From the NCBI RefSeq assembly GCF_000150275.1, contig NW_002060946.1:3181454-3245453 (forward strand): a stretch of 64,000 bases of DNA. Reading direction: 5' to 3'. This document shows positions 1-14,552 of the stretch, piece after piece. Positions within the stretch are counted from its first letter, which is position 1. Each line of letters opens with the position of its first letter. Source of the stretch: Trichoplax adhaerens. Its lineage: Eukaryota; Placozoa; Uniplacotomia; Trichoplacea; Trichoplacidae. The notes under the pieces were generated by a model. It made no database searches. It saw nothing but the letters and a program-made list of their open reading frames with translations, and was not told the DNA's origin. Both the position numbers and the translations under genes were made by a program.

Positions 1-1041
1 GTCGTCTGCTTTAATTTACCTTTATTGAATCTATTATGAGAGTGCGCGAGGATAATGTAACTAATAGAAAGCAGCATAATATCCTTCTGAATAAATCTCT
101 GACATAATGCCAAATTTAAATCAATTTCCGATAAAGTACGGCTTTCACTTAATGAAATTTTGATACTCCACTCTTACTTTTTGTAATAACTATTACTCAT
201 GCTTTCATAGCCAGAATTTTAAGCATTTATAAAATAAATCTCTTTACTTAATACTATAGTCATAAACGGAGTAGCTTTATCGGCAAGAATTTATAATTTA
301 GATACTCCATCCTTAATTGTATTCACTTCCATTATGTTTCCAAGTAATAGTTTCAATATAGCGTGTAAAATATGTATTATATATAGCATAAACGAAACAT
401 TGTAGTTTAGCTCGCCAGATTCGATTACCAGCCGGGAATAAGTAGCATATATTAATCACGCACTTTAGACTATAATAAGAAACAGTAACAGTGGCTATTA
501 AGTGCATTGTATGGATATCCTTTTAACAAAGCTATTCGACCTATTAAAGGCAATTGAAGATATTAACTGTCACTTGACACCATTGCCTATAATGTTATTA
601 GATCAAAGTTCAAAAAAGTTTAATCTTTATGAAATCAACTTCTTGAAAACAAATTATTTAATAAGTAGTCCTTTAAGAAGACTAATTTAATTCTTTTCGT
701 ACAGCTATTGTCAAAAACAAGACACGATGAATAAAAATTCTAATAAACTAAGGCCATTCTGTAATTTTATTGAAAGTAAAATAGCATTTTAAGGTTAAAT
801 CTATGAAACGATACAAAGGAAAAAACTAATGCGTTTTCAGAGCTGTTTCCATAGTTAACGGAATCAGATTAAGTTATAAATATATGTCAAGCAAAGTTAA
901 TATACCGATAGGGAAATCTTTGTTAGACACCGACAGCTTAATTAATTATACATTTCAATTTAATTAAGAAATAACTCCGTTGTATATCGTCTTATATTAC
1001 CATCTGCCTTTAAGTAGGAAATCTTTAATCAAATTACTATC
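1..1041. other. Intergenic, AT-rich, 5' of first GPCR
   Basis: No convincing gene. The small open frames here (for example about 502-690) have no recognisable motif and sit in very AT-rich sequence. The part just before 1042 is presumably the promoter and 5' leader of the GPCR, but I see no clear TATA or other element. Confidence 0.5.
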
Positions 1042-2163
1042 ATGATTACCCTGAAAAATTCAACGATATCCCCTGATCAGTTAGATATTACCGCCTTTTC
1101 ATCTGTTGCCTCCTTTATACACCCTCTTATTTTGCAAATCATCTACATCGCTATTATTGCCGTTGGATTTATCGCTAATTTTCTGATATGTTCACTACTT
1201 ACTTTGAACCAATCGTTAATGAATAAATTCCCTTCTTGCCGATTTATCTTCCTTTTGGCGGTAGTAGATGCTTTAACTGTAATCCTAGTTCTAGTTTCGC
1301 CATCATTTGAGATTCTTGGCTCATCATATCCCTATCCGCGTGGCAATATATCAGGTCCAGTGTTTTGCGCCTTTATTGGCTCAGACTTTTTTATTTGGGG
1401 CTTCGGCTTTGTATCTGTCTATACTATAACTAGTTTAAGTATAGAAAGGATGAGCTCTGTTGTATGGCCCAATGTCCATCATTCCTTGTTTCGAACTTAT
1501 CGCATGTATTATATCATGATTTTGGTATTCATTATCGGTTTGGCGTTATCCATTCCCAACATTTTACATGTCCGATACTTTCATGATCAAACGATTCCTT
1601 GTATATGCTTGCCATTAACGGATATCGTTTTCACTAATACTGTCGTCTATTTCACGCTGATAGCCCTACAATTTATTATACCGTTCACAATTACATTTAT
1701 TAGCTATGTTACATTTGCATATCAAATTCGTAAGACAAAATTTAGCTCGCCGTCGAATCAGTATGCTGTAAACATGGGGCGAAATTCAATACGAAATAAG
1801 CAAGTAATAAGTGCAGGATGCCTTAGTAATAATGCTACATCACCTACACTAGAAACATGGCGTCGGCAAACTAAACGAATATCGATCATTTCAATAATGA
1901 TTACATTAGCATTTTTTATTTGCTGGTTTCCAAATCAGCTCATTTACACATTGGTTCAGCTTCAGATCTTCAAATCTAAAAATCCATGGCTAAATATCCG
2001 TGCAGTACTTGTAATCTCAAGCTCAGCTATTAATCCAGTTATTTATGTAGTTATTGACCCAAATTTTCGAAAGCTATTTTGGGATACACTCAAACAAATA
2101 ACGCATAAACTTCCTGGCAGGTTAATATCCAATACTGCGAGTTTGCTACGTGTCAAAACTTGA
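1042..2163 (+). CDS. Class A (rhodopsin-like) GPCR, intronless, orphan
   Basis: A 373-residue seven-transmembrane receptor, complete in one exon, starting at the first ATG of the frame. Family landmarks: an N-glycosylation site at N6; TM1 Asn46 preceded by Ala (AN, where GN is usual); the TM2 LAVVD aspartate at 76; TM3 Cys109 with ECL2 cysteines 187/189 for the conserved disulfide; ERM at 135-137 in place of DRY; the TM6 signature CWFPNQ at 294-299; NPVIY at 331-335 in TM7; then a short helix-8 FRKLF. It should sit in the plasma membrane and signal through G proteins. The ligand cannot be told from sequence. It is a clear paralogue of the receptor at 5496-6539: both have SIER, CW(F/L)PNQ, the SYPYPR/NYPYPR loop and similar length. 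The two genes converge. Intronless receptors of this kind are common in lineage-specific GPCR expansions of early animals (inference). Confidence 0.93.
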   Translation: MITLKNSTISPDQLDITAFSSVASFIHPLILQIIYIAIIAVGFIANFLICSLLTLNQSLMNKFPSCRFIFLLAVVDALTVILVLVSPSFEILGSSYPYPRGNISGPVFCAFIGSDFFIWGFGFVSVYTITSLSIERMSSVVWPNVHHSLFRTYRMYYIMILVFIIGLALSIPNILHVRYFHDQTIPCICLPLTDIVFTNTVVYFTLIALQFIIPFTITFISYVTFAYQIRKTKFSSPSNQYAVNMGRNSIRNKQVISAGCLSNNATSPTLETWRRQTKRISIISIMITLAFFICWFPNQLIYTLVQLQIFKSKNPWLNIRAVLVISSSAINPVIYVVIDPNFRKLFWDTLKQITHKLPGRLISNTASLLRVKT

Positions 2164-5100
2164 CATGTATTACCAAGATGTTAGAAAAGTAGAAAATTAA
2201 TATTGAGGTACTTTACTTCTATATATCGAAATGATGCTACTGGACTATATTATAATCCGCCATTATTATATGTCGGGTGCCGATTCTTATGATGTCTTGA
2301 AGTATCATGGCAAAATCAATAGAAATTACGAAATTAGCATGCACTTTCTCATTGAGCAACCTATTTGGTGTTGCAATTTAACCTGAACCTGTGACTACAG
2401 AGGATCTGAAGGATATGTAGCTGGATGCAAATACAAGACTCTATTTATCGAAAGAAAAAGATCCATGAAATGAATGAAATGGGCTGTCAGAAACAGAATT
2501 TCGACACTAGCATTAAAATTACCAGCTGAATTCTTAGCGACTACTTGCTTTAACCAATGATAGTGAACAACCCCTCAACTTTACTGGTGATCACTAAATA
2601 GTCATAAACTGTATGACCATAGCACATCCTTGAACTTTTCGATCCATCTTATTTTTAACAGATAAAATTTACAACAATCGAAAAGACTGACAAAAATCTG
2701 TTGGCAATGCTTTGAAATAATTTCGATTCTAATTAAAGTAGTATATTTCATCGTTATGTTTGTCTTATCAAAATACATTTATTTGATATAATACTCATAT
2801 ACCTCCTGTCTACGTGCCATAAACATTACGAATGATCATCGTGTTTTGTTATTTATTGGTCATATCAACTAGCTAAATATAGTTAATAAATCTTTCGATA
2901 ATCCCAGGAGAGCCATTGACCTCATAAGGCAAGTTTAGAATACAGAAGCAATTAAGTCAAATTAACGATAGAACTAGATATTTCACCTATCCAATGGTAC
3001 ATTTATAATTTTTTACTCCTTTAACTTTAGGAAACTCTTATTTTTAAATGCCTTACTCAAAATCTGCCTAGAATGTTGTAGCATAGTGTATTTTGGGCGC
3101 ACAATATCTTGCTAAATAATTAATATATTCAAAATCTTCTATTCACATTTACACCGCTATAAATGGATAGTATACCGTAAATTAATAAAATTCTTCAATC
3201 TTAATAAAATTTGTATTGAAATTAATGCATTTGGATAGTAATATCCAAATAAACGATGTTCTTGTTGCAGTTCGGTATATCGTGATGAGACGGAGCTGGA
3301 AGTTAGCTTACGAAGTACTCCAACTATCGGATAGCTGATATGCTCGACCTACTCGCGCAATACAGCATGGTAATCTTCGGTTAAGTAATACTTTATTTCT
3401 CTATTAACAACACTGCACGTAACCGTGGGGTAAGAATAATGCAATGCACAATGCATTACAGATGAATCCTCCGTTATTGCCAAGCAATACAGGGTTTATA
3501 ATATTTGAGAAGAAATTCAACTTACTAATCGTAGACGCTCGACTACGAGCTCTGAGGAAACTACTGACTCCCGAATACTTGAATACTATACTATTTAAAT
3601 ACAAGTATTCGCAATGGATGGTACGTGCTTACAAACAAGACTGATACTCGTATGTCCTTTACGCGCAATTTACATTCTAAACTGTACGCAACTACAAAAC
3701 TAAGATTACAACAGTTCTATGTGTCAATGCTATAGAATAAATTATAATCCAAAACTTTAAACCTTGATGAACAGAGTAAAGAGTTAAACCCCACCAATCC
3801 AATAATCGAATTCCAAATATTAGTTGTCCGTAAGGATAATGGGATCGGCTCAATATGTAATGTTTCTTTATTTGATTAGCTATAGCAATAGAATAGCTCT
3901 TAAAAATAAGAATACAATAAGGCGCTAAAATTATGATAAAATCTTATGTTACTATTAAATATCATTTAACGAAAATTGTGCCCAATCTCATCCATAACGG
4001 AATACAAATCGAATACCAGGTGATCTCACAACGAAACGTGCGGTAACCCAATGATTTGAGAATCTCTACCAAATTATTTCATCTAAAGCTATTGATGCTG
4101 TTTTCATCATGTATTAACGTCCAATGCGTATCGATATTATTGGTTCTATTTAATGATGGACTGATATCAGTAATATTGACAAAATATAATGTTAAGCATC
4201 TCCCTTACTATCCCGTAGCTTGTACGTAATTGTATATCAAATTGCAAGATATAAATTGTATAACAGGGCGATGGGATAATATGCTTGTGAAAGTATTGTG
4301 TTATAACGTATAGTAGCACCAAAAGTAGTTTAAAATTGAAGTTGATATCTTCTAGACGAAACAACTTTATTGTAATAAAGTTAAGTAAGGAATTGCAGCT
4401 TATTTATGATATTCGAAGACGCTTTATCAACACTGCCTCATGCATGACGATAACTTTGTAGAAATATACGGTAATCCTTTCAAACGAATAACACTAATAC
4501 TTTGAGTTGCTATATACATCCATTCGGTATAAAAACTATAATTGCCTGAAATTAGCATTAAAACACAAACAACTGTTTGATATAAGCTATGCTAAACTAT
4601 AATAAGGTGCAATACCAATCTCAATGCATGTCGCAGCAGTTTTTCTAATGCTTTCATTAGCTAGCAAATTTTTATTTAAATTGTTCTAAATTTATTAAAC
4701 TTTAGAGTGTTTTTAAAATGAAACATGTATGATTTTATACATGATATCAATTACCATACGATAAATTTCTCATTACCATATTTAACCCCAAATTTTTACT
4801 TATTTGTTTCAATATAGACACATTCTGTCGATATCCAAGTTTTGATTAAGATATAATAGCATGCTTTGCCAATACTTTTATTTAGTAAGCTATTGATGAT
4901 ATTCTCATCAGCTTCTTTAAATAGATATTTTTATCATGATTTTTTTACAGCTTCAGAAAATATATTATTATGATTAAGTACCGCTATAGAAATACGCAAA
5001 GTTTGATAACACTCCCACAATAAAAATTTAAATACAATTACATGGTGATTTAAATTCGATCTACAATCCATCTTACCAATAAAATTATCTTACTCATCGA

Positions 5101-5495
5101 TTATAGTACAAAATTAGGCTAAGATGATTTTTTAATTTACGATTATCTTAGAATGACTTATTTTACTCGATTTCGATAATTTACGCGACATATCCTTAAT
5201 AAATACTGTTACTTTAGTGGCTATTAAAAAAATAGCGTTCTATGTGTTACGGTGCGGTATGAATAGAACTGAAAATATAAATCTAACTATTTCTCCGAGA
5301 ATTATCTGTATTTTTCAACGGTACATTAATTTTCATGTTGGCTCTTGTATAATTGTAGATTGTAACTGAGTTTATGGACAAAGATCATTCAGAATTATTA
5401 ATTGTCGATATTAGTAAGTTGAATTGAATGGCGGCAATATGATTTTGCCAAAGCAATTTACCAATCGCTGATCTCTCTGTACATGAGCTAAAATA
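2164..5495. other. Intergenic between convergent GPCR genes
   Basis: 3.3 kb of AT-rich sequence with no supported coding exon. The open frames near 3404-3644 overlap one another on opposite strands and look like chance. It should contain the 3' UTRs of both receptors; a polyadenylation signal cannot be picked out with confidence in such AT-rich DNA. Confidence 0.45.
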
Positions 5496-6539
5496 TCATG
5501 GTACCTGCATGTGAACTTTTTTTCGTCTTAATCCCCAAAACCGACGACGACATATCTTACAAAATGTTTGCATCATAAGTTTTCTATAATTCTTATTAAA
5601 AATCACATAGACAAAAGGATTGAGTGAAGAATTTGCTATCACTAGTATTTTAGTTAACAAGTGTATACTAGTCAATGTCTCTACAACCTTTAACTGTACG
5701 AGAAGGAAATAGATTTGATTCGGCAGCCAACATATAATCAAGATAATGGATGCTGCAAAAATCATTAACGTTACTTGTCTTTTAACTCGACGATTATTAA
5801 CAGATTTTATACTATGGGTCATACTAACATCCATGATGCTAATCTTTCTTATTTTACATGCAATAATGGTATAGCAAGTGGATATAATAGTGGAAGGAAG
5901 AAGAAACTGCATTACAAATATCACTGTGTAAAGTATTGTATTAATTTGCTCATTTTTAGTTAATGGTACCCATTTACATGGTTTCTTTACATATGGTTCG
6001 TATCTGCTTTGAAATGGATTTGCCATAGCTATGATTAGCCCCAACACAATTAAACCTGCAATCATCATGTTGACATTGGAAGATGTGAACAATTTTTTAT
6101 AGTATCTCGGTTGGACAACCATATACAGTCTTTCAATGCTTAAAATAGCAATGGTGTACACAGAAGTAAATCCAAATGCCCATATGAAATATTCTGAGCC
6201 GATAACTGCACAAAATATAGGACCAATAGAGCGATCCCGTGGATAAGGATAATTATCACCAAAGACTTGGCCAACCGGCGAAATAATTACTATAATAACC
6301 GTTAGAACATCGACGGTAGCAAGTAAGAGGATAAAACGATTGGAAGCTTGATTTAATAATGATCGATGTGACAGGAAGAGTAGACAGATCATAAAGTTAT
6401 CAATAATTGCTAAAATTGCAAAAAAGACGTAAAGAACTGGGATGACGTTAGTCGTTTGTGTTGAGTTTTCATGAGTTGCTGGCGTAGAAGTTCTATTGTC
6501 ATTAAGACTTTCGTTGATCGATGCGATTAGATTGCACAT
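5496..6539 (-). CDS. Class A (rhodopsin-like) GPCR, intronless, orphan
   Basis: A 347-residue seven-transmembrane receptor in one exon, with a true ATG at 6537-6539. N-glycosylation sites lie in the N-terminal tail (N15, N25). TM1 has Asp-Asn at 47-48 instead of Gly-Asn, TM2 has LATVD (Asp77), TM3 begins at Cys110, and ECL2 Cys188 can close the canonical disulfide. The DRY box is ERL (136-138), TM6 carries CWLPNQ (270-275) and TM7 carries NPFVY (307-311). The C-tail is strongly basic and cysteine-bearing (FCKICRRR), so palmitoylation is plausible. It is closely related to the receptor at 1042-2163 in loop sequence and motif variants, so the pair probably arose by local duplication followed by inversion. 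The ligand is unknown. TM6 CWLPNQ and the ERx motif are shared by peptide and other small-ligand receptors and do not decide the class. Confidence 0.93.
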   Translation of the reverse strand: MCNLIASINESLNDNRTSTPATHENSTQTTNVIPVLYVFFAILAIIDNFMICLLFLSHRSLLNQASNRFILLLATVDVLTVIIVIISPVGQVFGDNYPYPRDRSIGPIFCAVIGSEYFIWAFGFTSVYTIAILSIERLYMVVQPRYYKKLFTSSNVNMMIAGLIVLGLIIAMANPFQSRYEPYVKKPCKWVPLTKNEQINTILYTVIFVMQFLLPSTIISTCYTIIACKIRKISIMDVSMTHSIKSVNNRRVKRQVTLMIFAASIILIICWLPNQIYFLLVQLKVVETLTSIHLLTKILVIANSSLNPFVYVIFNKNYRKLMMQTFCKICRRRFWGLRRKKVHMQVP

Positions 6540-9500
6540 TTCGGAACATCAATACTATATAAAAGTTAAAGTAAAGACAAAATGAGAAGATTAGCTTGTT
6601 AGAAAATACAGGATTAAGGTAATAAACGAACTCATAGATAAGTTGACGATTAATGAATTTTATTTAATTTTGCTTTACGGTTATCATTTGTGCGATATAC
6701 TTGTCTCAGAGCTAAAATAATTGTATACAGTTCAATATGTCAATAATATAATTGGCTTTAATAAAACTAAAGGAGTATTTAGAGTTAGTTAACTTCTACC
6801 TAAAAGTCTATTACTGCTGCACTTGGCATGATATCAACATACTCTTAGGAAGATGATATAACTATCGGACATACGGTAAAATCAAGTGGCTATCAATTAA
6901 TAAATTTATACCGTGCTAGTCTTTGCCTCAACGAGGTTGTAATTTTTGTACTCTATTAACGATAAGAAAGATTTATTTAATAAAAAATTTATAGTCGCTA
7001 GACTTGATAACAAATTTTCACCAATGTAAAATGATTTGAACTCTGCAAATCAATGATACTAATAATTAATGCATGATTGTTTTATGAAATAAATTTATAT
7101 TAAGTGCATTTTAGTATTGCAGAGAACGACAAAGTTGGATGATACCAGTAATCCTCAATTATCCAATAATTAATATGAGATCTTCGTTAGCCAAGCGACA
7201 ATAACTGATATTTATGAGTTAATGAAAGAAATCTATGTGCATGGAAATGTTGGAAAGTGCCATACGGTATATTTAAGCACACATCCAAAATTTATCTTTT
7301 TAATCAATAGTTCCTAGATGAATTTGTGACATTATATTTCGTTAAAAGTTTCAACTGCAGTATAGGTATTATTGAAAGATATTAATTTGCAGCGGTCTTA
7401 AAGCTAGTGGAGCATGGAATTCTCTTGAATATTTAATGTGAGTAGCTTAAAATAATTATGACTGAAGATGATAGGAATTGTCATTGAAAGTGGGTATGAA
7501 AATGAATTCATTTCAAATTATTATTAGCTATAGGAACTTACAAATAGTATTTATAGTCAAATAAATAAAGGAATTGTACTTTTATCAATGCTAAATGTAT
7601 TAGATTTAAAGGCTAACATTTTAAATTTATTCAGATATTATCACAATATTACTCCTATTCTGTTATTGAAATATTAGGCCAGCGTTAATATATGTAGCAT
7701 AATTGAGACTTATTTCTACTTCATCATAATGATTATAATATTGATGAAATATCTGTTAGAGGTAAAATTAGACTGATAATTAATTAGTAATTAAGGACAA
7801 TTCATAATCGAAATTCGAACTAAAATATTTACAAAGAACAAGCCAGACTTTGACTGAATACGTACATTAAAATTTATATATTTTAATTCAAATTATCGAT
7901 TAAGAATCCTGCTAGATTCTGTATTCATAGCTGCTTGTAAAAGAGGAACTGTAAATAATTATGCTAGTTACCAGAACATCCGTGAATGTCAAATTTTAGA
8001 ATTAAATTAATGATACTGTGTCAGGTCACAATGAGCTAGAATTTGTCTTAATTTAAAAAGATATAATTAATGCAATCAATTTATGCACAGAAATACGTAC
8101 GGATGTGTCTATATATCACAACAATTACTGATTAGAATATGGTACAAATTTAATGACTAACAGATCTAACTAATTATTCTTGATAGATATTAATGAAGAC
8201 TAATTTCATAAGAGTGGGATGTTAGAATGTAGTGGAAATGAACGAATTACAAACCTTTCAGTAATAACAGCTATTCTAAAATACATACGTATCTGGGATA
8301 ATAATCAAGCATTAGATTTTTGTTAAGTTATAGAGAGCACCTTAAAATAAATTTTATAGATGTATCGACAAAATTATTCAGATACTGTGCCAATAATTAC
8401 TTGATTGTCGATAATTCATAGTCGTATTATTTTCGTATCCGCAATAAAATTAAAGCAATAACTAGTAATCTTAGATCTTAAATGGTTCTTCTTTAATAGT
8501 AGTAGCTGAAAATGGATAATCATAAATAGCATATTAATTTATGGTTTAGAGCAACTTCTTACAGTCTAAGATAAAACAAAAGCCAAAAGCTGGAGAATAT
8601 TGTAATTTTTCTTATGAAAATACTTGACTTCTATTAGTAGATTAATATTCCGTTATGTAAGTCTATTTTGCGAGATATTAGTTTAAGTAAACCAAATTAA
8701 AGCGCCAATAACACTACAAAGGGTTAAGTAATTATTCTAGCGGTAAAAAGTATAATAACATATTGTAACTTTGACTCTAACAACTCATTTAAGATAAATA
8801 GCAGTTTACACTAGTGACATGGGTTATACCAAAATTAAATTCTTCTGCTTCAATCTATTGAAACTTGGAATACCAATAACATTCAAATTACGTATATTAC
8901 GTTCTTTAATCCTAAAGTGTTAAAAATTAGTTTTGCTTTACTGATTAGCCATCATAGAGTAACGTAAATATATGAATATTATGATAGTTATTTTCTTGAG
9001 ATCATAAAACTCTGATCAAAAATTATGTTAATGGTACCAATTAGACAGTCATATCTTCCCTGGTGAGACACTACATCCAAATTTAATTCACTTTACTCTC
9101 TACGATATCGTCAAAATTTTTTCCAGAATTAAAAAAATTTATGGTTATACTTTTAATTCAAACAATAGTAATATTACTTCAACTAAATTGATTAATTTTA
9201 AGTATCCTTAGTAGCAGTTTTCTTACGGAAAAGCTGTATTCATCAACAACTGTAGAGCGGCAAATTTTTTGATCAATTTCATGAAACGCTTTACGATGTG
9301 AAGGAGATATTCTACTAGTAATCTAAGTGGATGGTTTTTATTATTATTATAATAAATAACGTTAGTATCTTTATTGACCTCTATCCAATAATCATAATTG
9401 TTCATCGCAGTATCTCAAATTATAAACAGTAAATTTGTCATAGTAATACTTAATAGTGCTTTTAAAGATTAAATAGTAAAATCATGACGTAATGAATTGA

Positions 9501-10506
9501 TAGCCGCTAGATTTAAGGTGAAAAATTTTAAAATAGAAAGATGATTGTATTACTTTCAACGATCCACGCCGATAATAATTATAAATATAAAAATTACCCT
9601 AATTAATTATGAAAGAATCAACAAGATAATTATTGATTTTCATCGATTTTGCGTCACTCTTTGATCTAAACAACAAAAATTTAGATAAAATTATTCCGTA
9701 AACGTATTCATTATCTTTATAACGAAAAACATTTTCTATTAATGTTATTTAATCAGGTAAAGTATTCATCAATAGCATCTATTTCAAATGAATAGAAAAT
9801 AATTGTTAGTTATCGTAGTCTTCCTTGGGCCTTGGAAAGTATTGTATTTCATTATTTACCTTGGTATTATAAGGATTATAACTTAATCCTCTAGATTGAA
9901 TATGACAAAATTCAAATTAGCCTCATCGCCACAAATGAATATCGCAATCTGTAAAATAATAAATTGGAATTGTTAAGGGAATTTGTATAACAATACTGGA
10001 TTAGCATTCACAACAATAGATTCACAAATGCCCTAGCTCCAAATATTTCATGTAGATTCCTGAAATACTCTATTATTAATTATGATTAGTTGCTATTTAT
10101 CGAGTCGCATGCATATCGTTATGTAATTGCTATCGTTGCTATAGATCCCGATGGGCTAATAATTTAGATACAAGTATGATACAAGACCGACACTGGTCTA
10201 TTGCAATTTGATCTATTTCCGTAACTTATTTTCGCCCATACCCCCTTGGGCATGTTTGCTATAACCATAAAATTCTTGACTGATCGTGCATTATTCATTT
10301 AGTTAACTATACGTGTACCGCGATGGATGTAATGGATTTATCTACATCAGTCTTTAATCCAAAGAAGAGTTCTCGTATTCTGTGATCAAGCTTACTGTAT
10401 TTACTAGAAGCATGCTCCGTAGAGAGTTGGACAAGTAAATGGCTTAAAATAACTTTTCAATTCAATTTAAAATTTAGGCTGATCAACTGTACTTGTGAAT
10501 AATCGC

Positions 10507-10508
<2 letters not shown>

Positions 10509-10544
<36 letters not shown>

Positions 10545-10545
10545 A
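10509..10545. repeat. (TA)n(GA)n microsatellite
   Basis: A run of TA dinucleotides passes directly into about 14 GA dinucleotides. It is a simple compound microsatellite in intergenic DNA, likely polymorphic. Confidence 0.9.
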
Positions 10546-13500
10546 AACAGAATGACTAATAACTTGACAATGTTATTTACCTTCTTAGTATGCAATGTTA
10601 ACCGAGAACCTAATAATATGCTAGTTAGTTAAATTTTTTCTCTCCATATCAATCGTGGTATCACTTAATTAGTCTTAATGGTATAATGCTGACTAACTAC
10701 AGCATATAGATATATAACTATTAGCGCTATTACATTTTATCGATTGTAATTGAAATTGTGAAGAGGCCGTAATGAAAGATCTATTTGCATCCCAACCCCC
10801 ACTAATCAATTGTTTTGTAATTGTCGATGGTATTAAACTTTTGCATAGTTATTGTTTTATTGTTGATTCTGTGCCTTCAATTATCCCAATTACGAGCTTT
10901 ATTTGAAGTTTGGTAATAAAGTAGGAAAAAACTTTTAACTAGTAGAAAACGGCATTTGTCTAATTGTTAAACCGATCATCTTCGTATTTACGTCTCTTAA
11001 AAGCATGCGCGTATAATGAGCTCATAAGGAATGCTGCCATAAACTCTTTATCAAGTTGTTGATGTAAAATTATTGTAGAACAAAGGTTATCCTAATTACA
11101 AAATAATAAATTCTATTAATAATATCGATTTAAATAGCATCAAGATATCTGGTTTAATTAAAGCCTACCATTAAACAAAACTTTCTTATCTATAGGAAAC
11201 GCGACTAGATGCGCTCAGTTTGGTCATCTTCTATTGATTTTATTTACTGCACTTAATATTTCTTGCTTTGACTTATTGTATATGGTCTAAAATATAGTTG
11301 TGATTGTGAATAGACTGAGAGCTTCGTTTTAATCTCTTTAAATACCAAATGTGCATATAAAATAGTATTAGCCATTAAAAACATATTTATATTCAAGTCA
11401 AAAAAAGTTAATAATAGTTAAGATTTTAAATTACTTTGTATAGATAGATGAAGGTAGATTAGAAGCGTTAAGATAAATTTTGACAGCTGGATTGCATTAT
11501 AGCTCATATTGTCATTTTGGCTTAGATTGGTTTTTTTATTCGTCAAATATCCTGAAAACCTTTTCTATTCTCTGTTAATAACAGACTATTTATTAATGCT
11601 AATAAAAATCTTAGGACAGACTTTGATGTTGATATTACCAGATAATCTTTATGAATTTATAATTTAATTTAGTGTTGAATATCTAAAAATTAAGACTATC
11701 TTAATCTTCGTAAACATTTTTTATGGATGACATAATTCTTTTTATAACTTGAGGTATTAGCATGGTCAGCAGTATTTAAATGTAAGGAAGATAATGGATA
11801 AAGTATAGATTGATAGACTTTATTCTTCTGTTTGTGACTTATTTAAATTAATACAAGTATTTTATACTAAGAAAAGCTATAAAAAGATATCATGAACTGT
11901 CTTTATGGTTAAAAATCCCCTGTTACTTAAATTATTATTGTATTTGTAGTAATATCTAAAGCTGTTACATCAGCAAAAACAGCGAACATGTTGTAACTGT
12001 ATACAGACCTATTTATCTAAAGCAAGTATTTACAGAACGTCAAAATAATAATATATTATATATGTTTCAAGACATGAAATAAAAGAACATAAGAATCTGA
12101 AATTCTTCAAACAGTAACATTTGGTAATATATCCTTTACCTAATCTTTTAAGCTAAAGCACTTTAAAATCTATCGGTGTATTACATAGTTTCTGAATCCC
12201 TATATTATTACGTTAACTACTTACTGTACTTCCAATTAACGATGTACCTAGAATGATAAAATAGAAGAAATGTAATATAAAATTAGTCAATATCGGATGC
12301 CTCATAATTAATTCATACAATATATTTCTACCTATTCAATTAAATGTTGTAAAAGGTTCGTAAACTCTCATCATTCTTTCATTTAATAATAAGCTAATTA
12401 TACTGTATTATTTTATTACTGATAGAGAAATTGAACCACCTAGTCAATATTTTAATTTGATATTTCTCTTTAATTAAATTGCCTTTTCTAAATCATAATA
12501 TTTTCCTAGTGTTACTACGATACTCTTAGTCAGGATATAATGATAAGTCAATATCTTCGTATTACCGTTTTTATTGCGATTATGAACGAAAATGCAAGAC
12601 GTCTATTTTATGTCGTATTTAATCATGGATAGATTTTGCTGTAGCCAGTTTATTTTTACTAACATACCGTATTTTTACCACAATCGTAACATTAGTGCTC
12701 CTTAGTATGGTAAAATTGAAAAGAATACTGCTAATTCTCGGGTAATATTTATAATTGTGCTGAACATATCACTTTATCTGTGATTTCTAAAGAGTAGGTA
12801 ACAACATAACAAATGACTAAGCTGTGGTATCTCGAGATCCAGTCTTCTGTCTTGGCTCTTACTTATTTGCCAATTCGTAACAGCACTATCTATTAATACA
12901 AAAAATTGAAAAGATGCTACTCGAGTCCTTAAGCAATACTTACGAATACACCAAGTATATTTCTTTATTTTTGATTTAAAAGTAGGTCAGAATGTAATAA
13001 ATATCTGAATCATGAGATATTGGGTTCTGGTTTTCGGTTTCATTCCTTCAGTCTTCATTTAAATTGATCGGCAAAACTTGATACAGAGCATTTTAATTCC
13101 TTTTTCTAAAGAGATGCTATAGAATCGTTATTATTGGTAACTAGTAATAGTTCATGGAATTTATTAATTAATTAATATCATTTCAACTGAATCGGACTCT
13201 AGCTTGGTCAGCTTTATTGTGTATTAGGCAATTTTAAATCTAGATGCGTGAACGACAATTATTATCATCTCCCTTTTCAATTATTAAATTATCAAAATTT
13301 GAAAACGAAGGTATACTGTTGGGTACAAGTTCTGTTGCCAACGCATTACAATAATAGTAATAACAGCAAACCAATTACTAATTACATGTGTTAAAGTTAA
13401 GTAATTACTAGTATTAATTGGTTATACATGACTTTCCATTTGTGATATAACAAAAATGGACGTAAATTGCCTAAGAAATATATTGATGATCCTAACATCT

Positions 13501-14552
13501 GTTATGCCCTTGAGTAACTTGATGAACGGATAGCAAAATAGTAGTAACATTGAAAATTTATTGATTATTATTATAGTTTAAACAGTTTCAAAAATCTATG
13601 GTCAACTTCTAATGCAATACTACTTTAGTTATTATTCCAAGATAACTCAAAAGGTTCATCATGGCAAGAATGAATGTCTCTCTATTAATGAAGAGTTTTT
13701 ATTTGTTATGTAAATTAACTTCCTCTTTAGCATTGATGATATATTACAAATTTACTTTAAAAAATTTAACTAATACGGTTAATTGAATTTAAGGTAAAAT
13801 CTATTTGAGGTATTTACTAATTGCTTCGGGTACTCTGAATAAGGTTCTACTTATGCACTTACTTTTAAGCTTTTTATTAATTAGCAATTTCTAAGTTAAT
13901 TTCTAAAGGAACATAGCCAACATAATCTCATATTGTAATACTGAATGATGAACAACGAACTGTAAGTAGCTTACTGATTTACAAATCTACGTCTAATAGC
14001 TTCAATACATAACAACTATTATAAAATCACAACAAAATTATAATGAAAAATAAAAACTAAGTAGGTTTAGATAATGATAATCAATTCTTTTAATTTAATA
14101 ACAATTGATTAAGAATAAAATAGGTTGCATAAATATCACCAATACTACTCCAGTTTAGAGTCAAAGTTGAAGCAAAATCAAAATAAGGCAGGTAATAAAG
14201 GTTGCTAGAATCCTTTTAAGATTGTAGATAAAATTTTTCATTTTGCATCATACCTATTCCATTCGAACATCGTACAAATACGAAAGCCACCTAAATTTTA
14301 TTATATACTAGGATAGCAGCGATTAGAATCTCCGAGAATATTATTGCCTAGCAGTGATGTAGTATTCCTTCTCATACGAGTATCAGTATAAAATAAAGAT
14401 ACTTTCATCATCGAGAGGATTGAATAATGCTCAGATAATACACAAGAACACTTTAGAAATAATAAAAAATTGAAGAAGTTATAGTAGTTTTGATGCCTAG
14501 TAGCCTTTACCTAAATACAGTAATATTGCAATAATGCATAAAAGTTGATTAT

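Noticed and set aside
10509-10545. TA/GA run as a promoter element
   Set aside because: Simple microsatellite with no gene start nearby.
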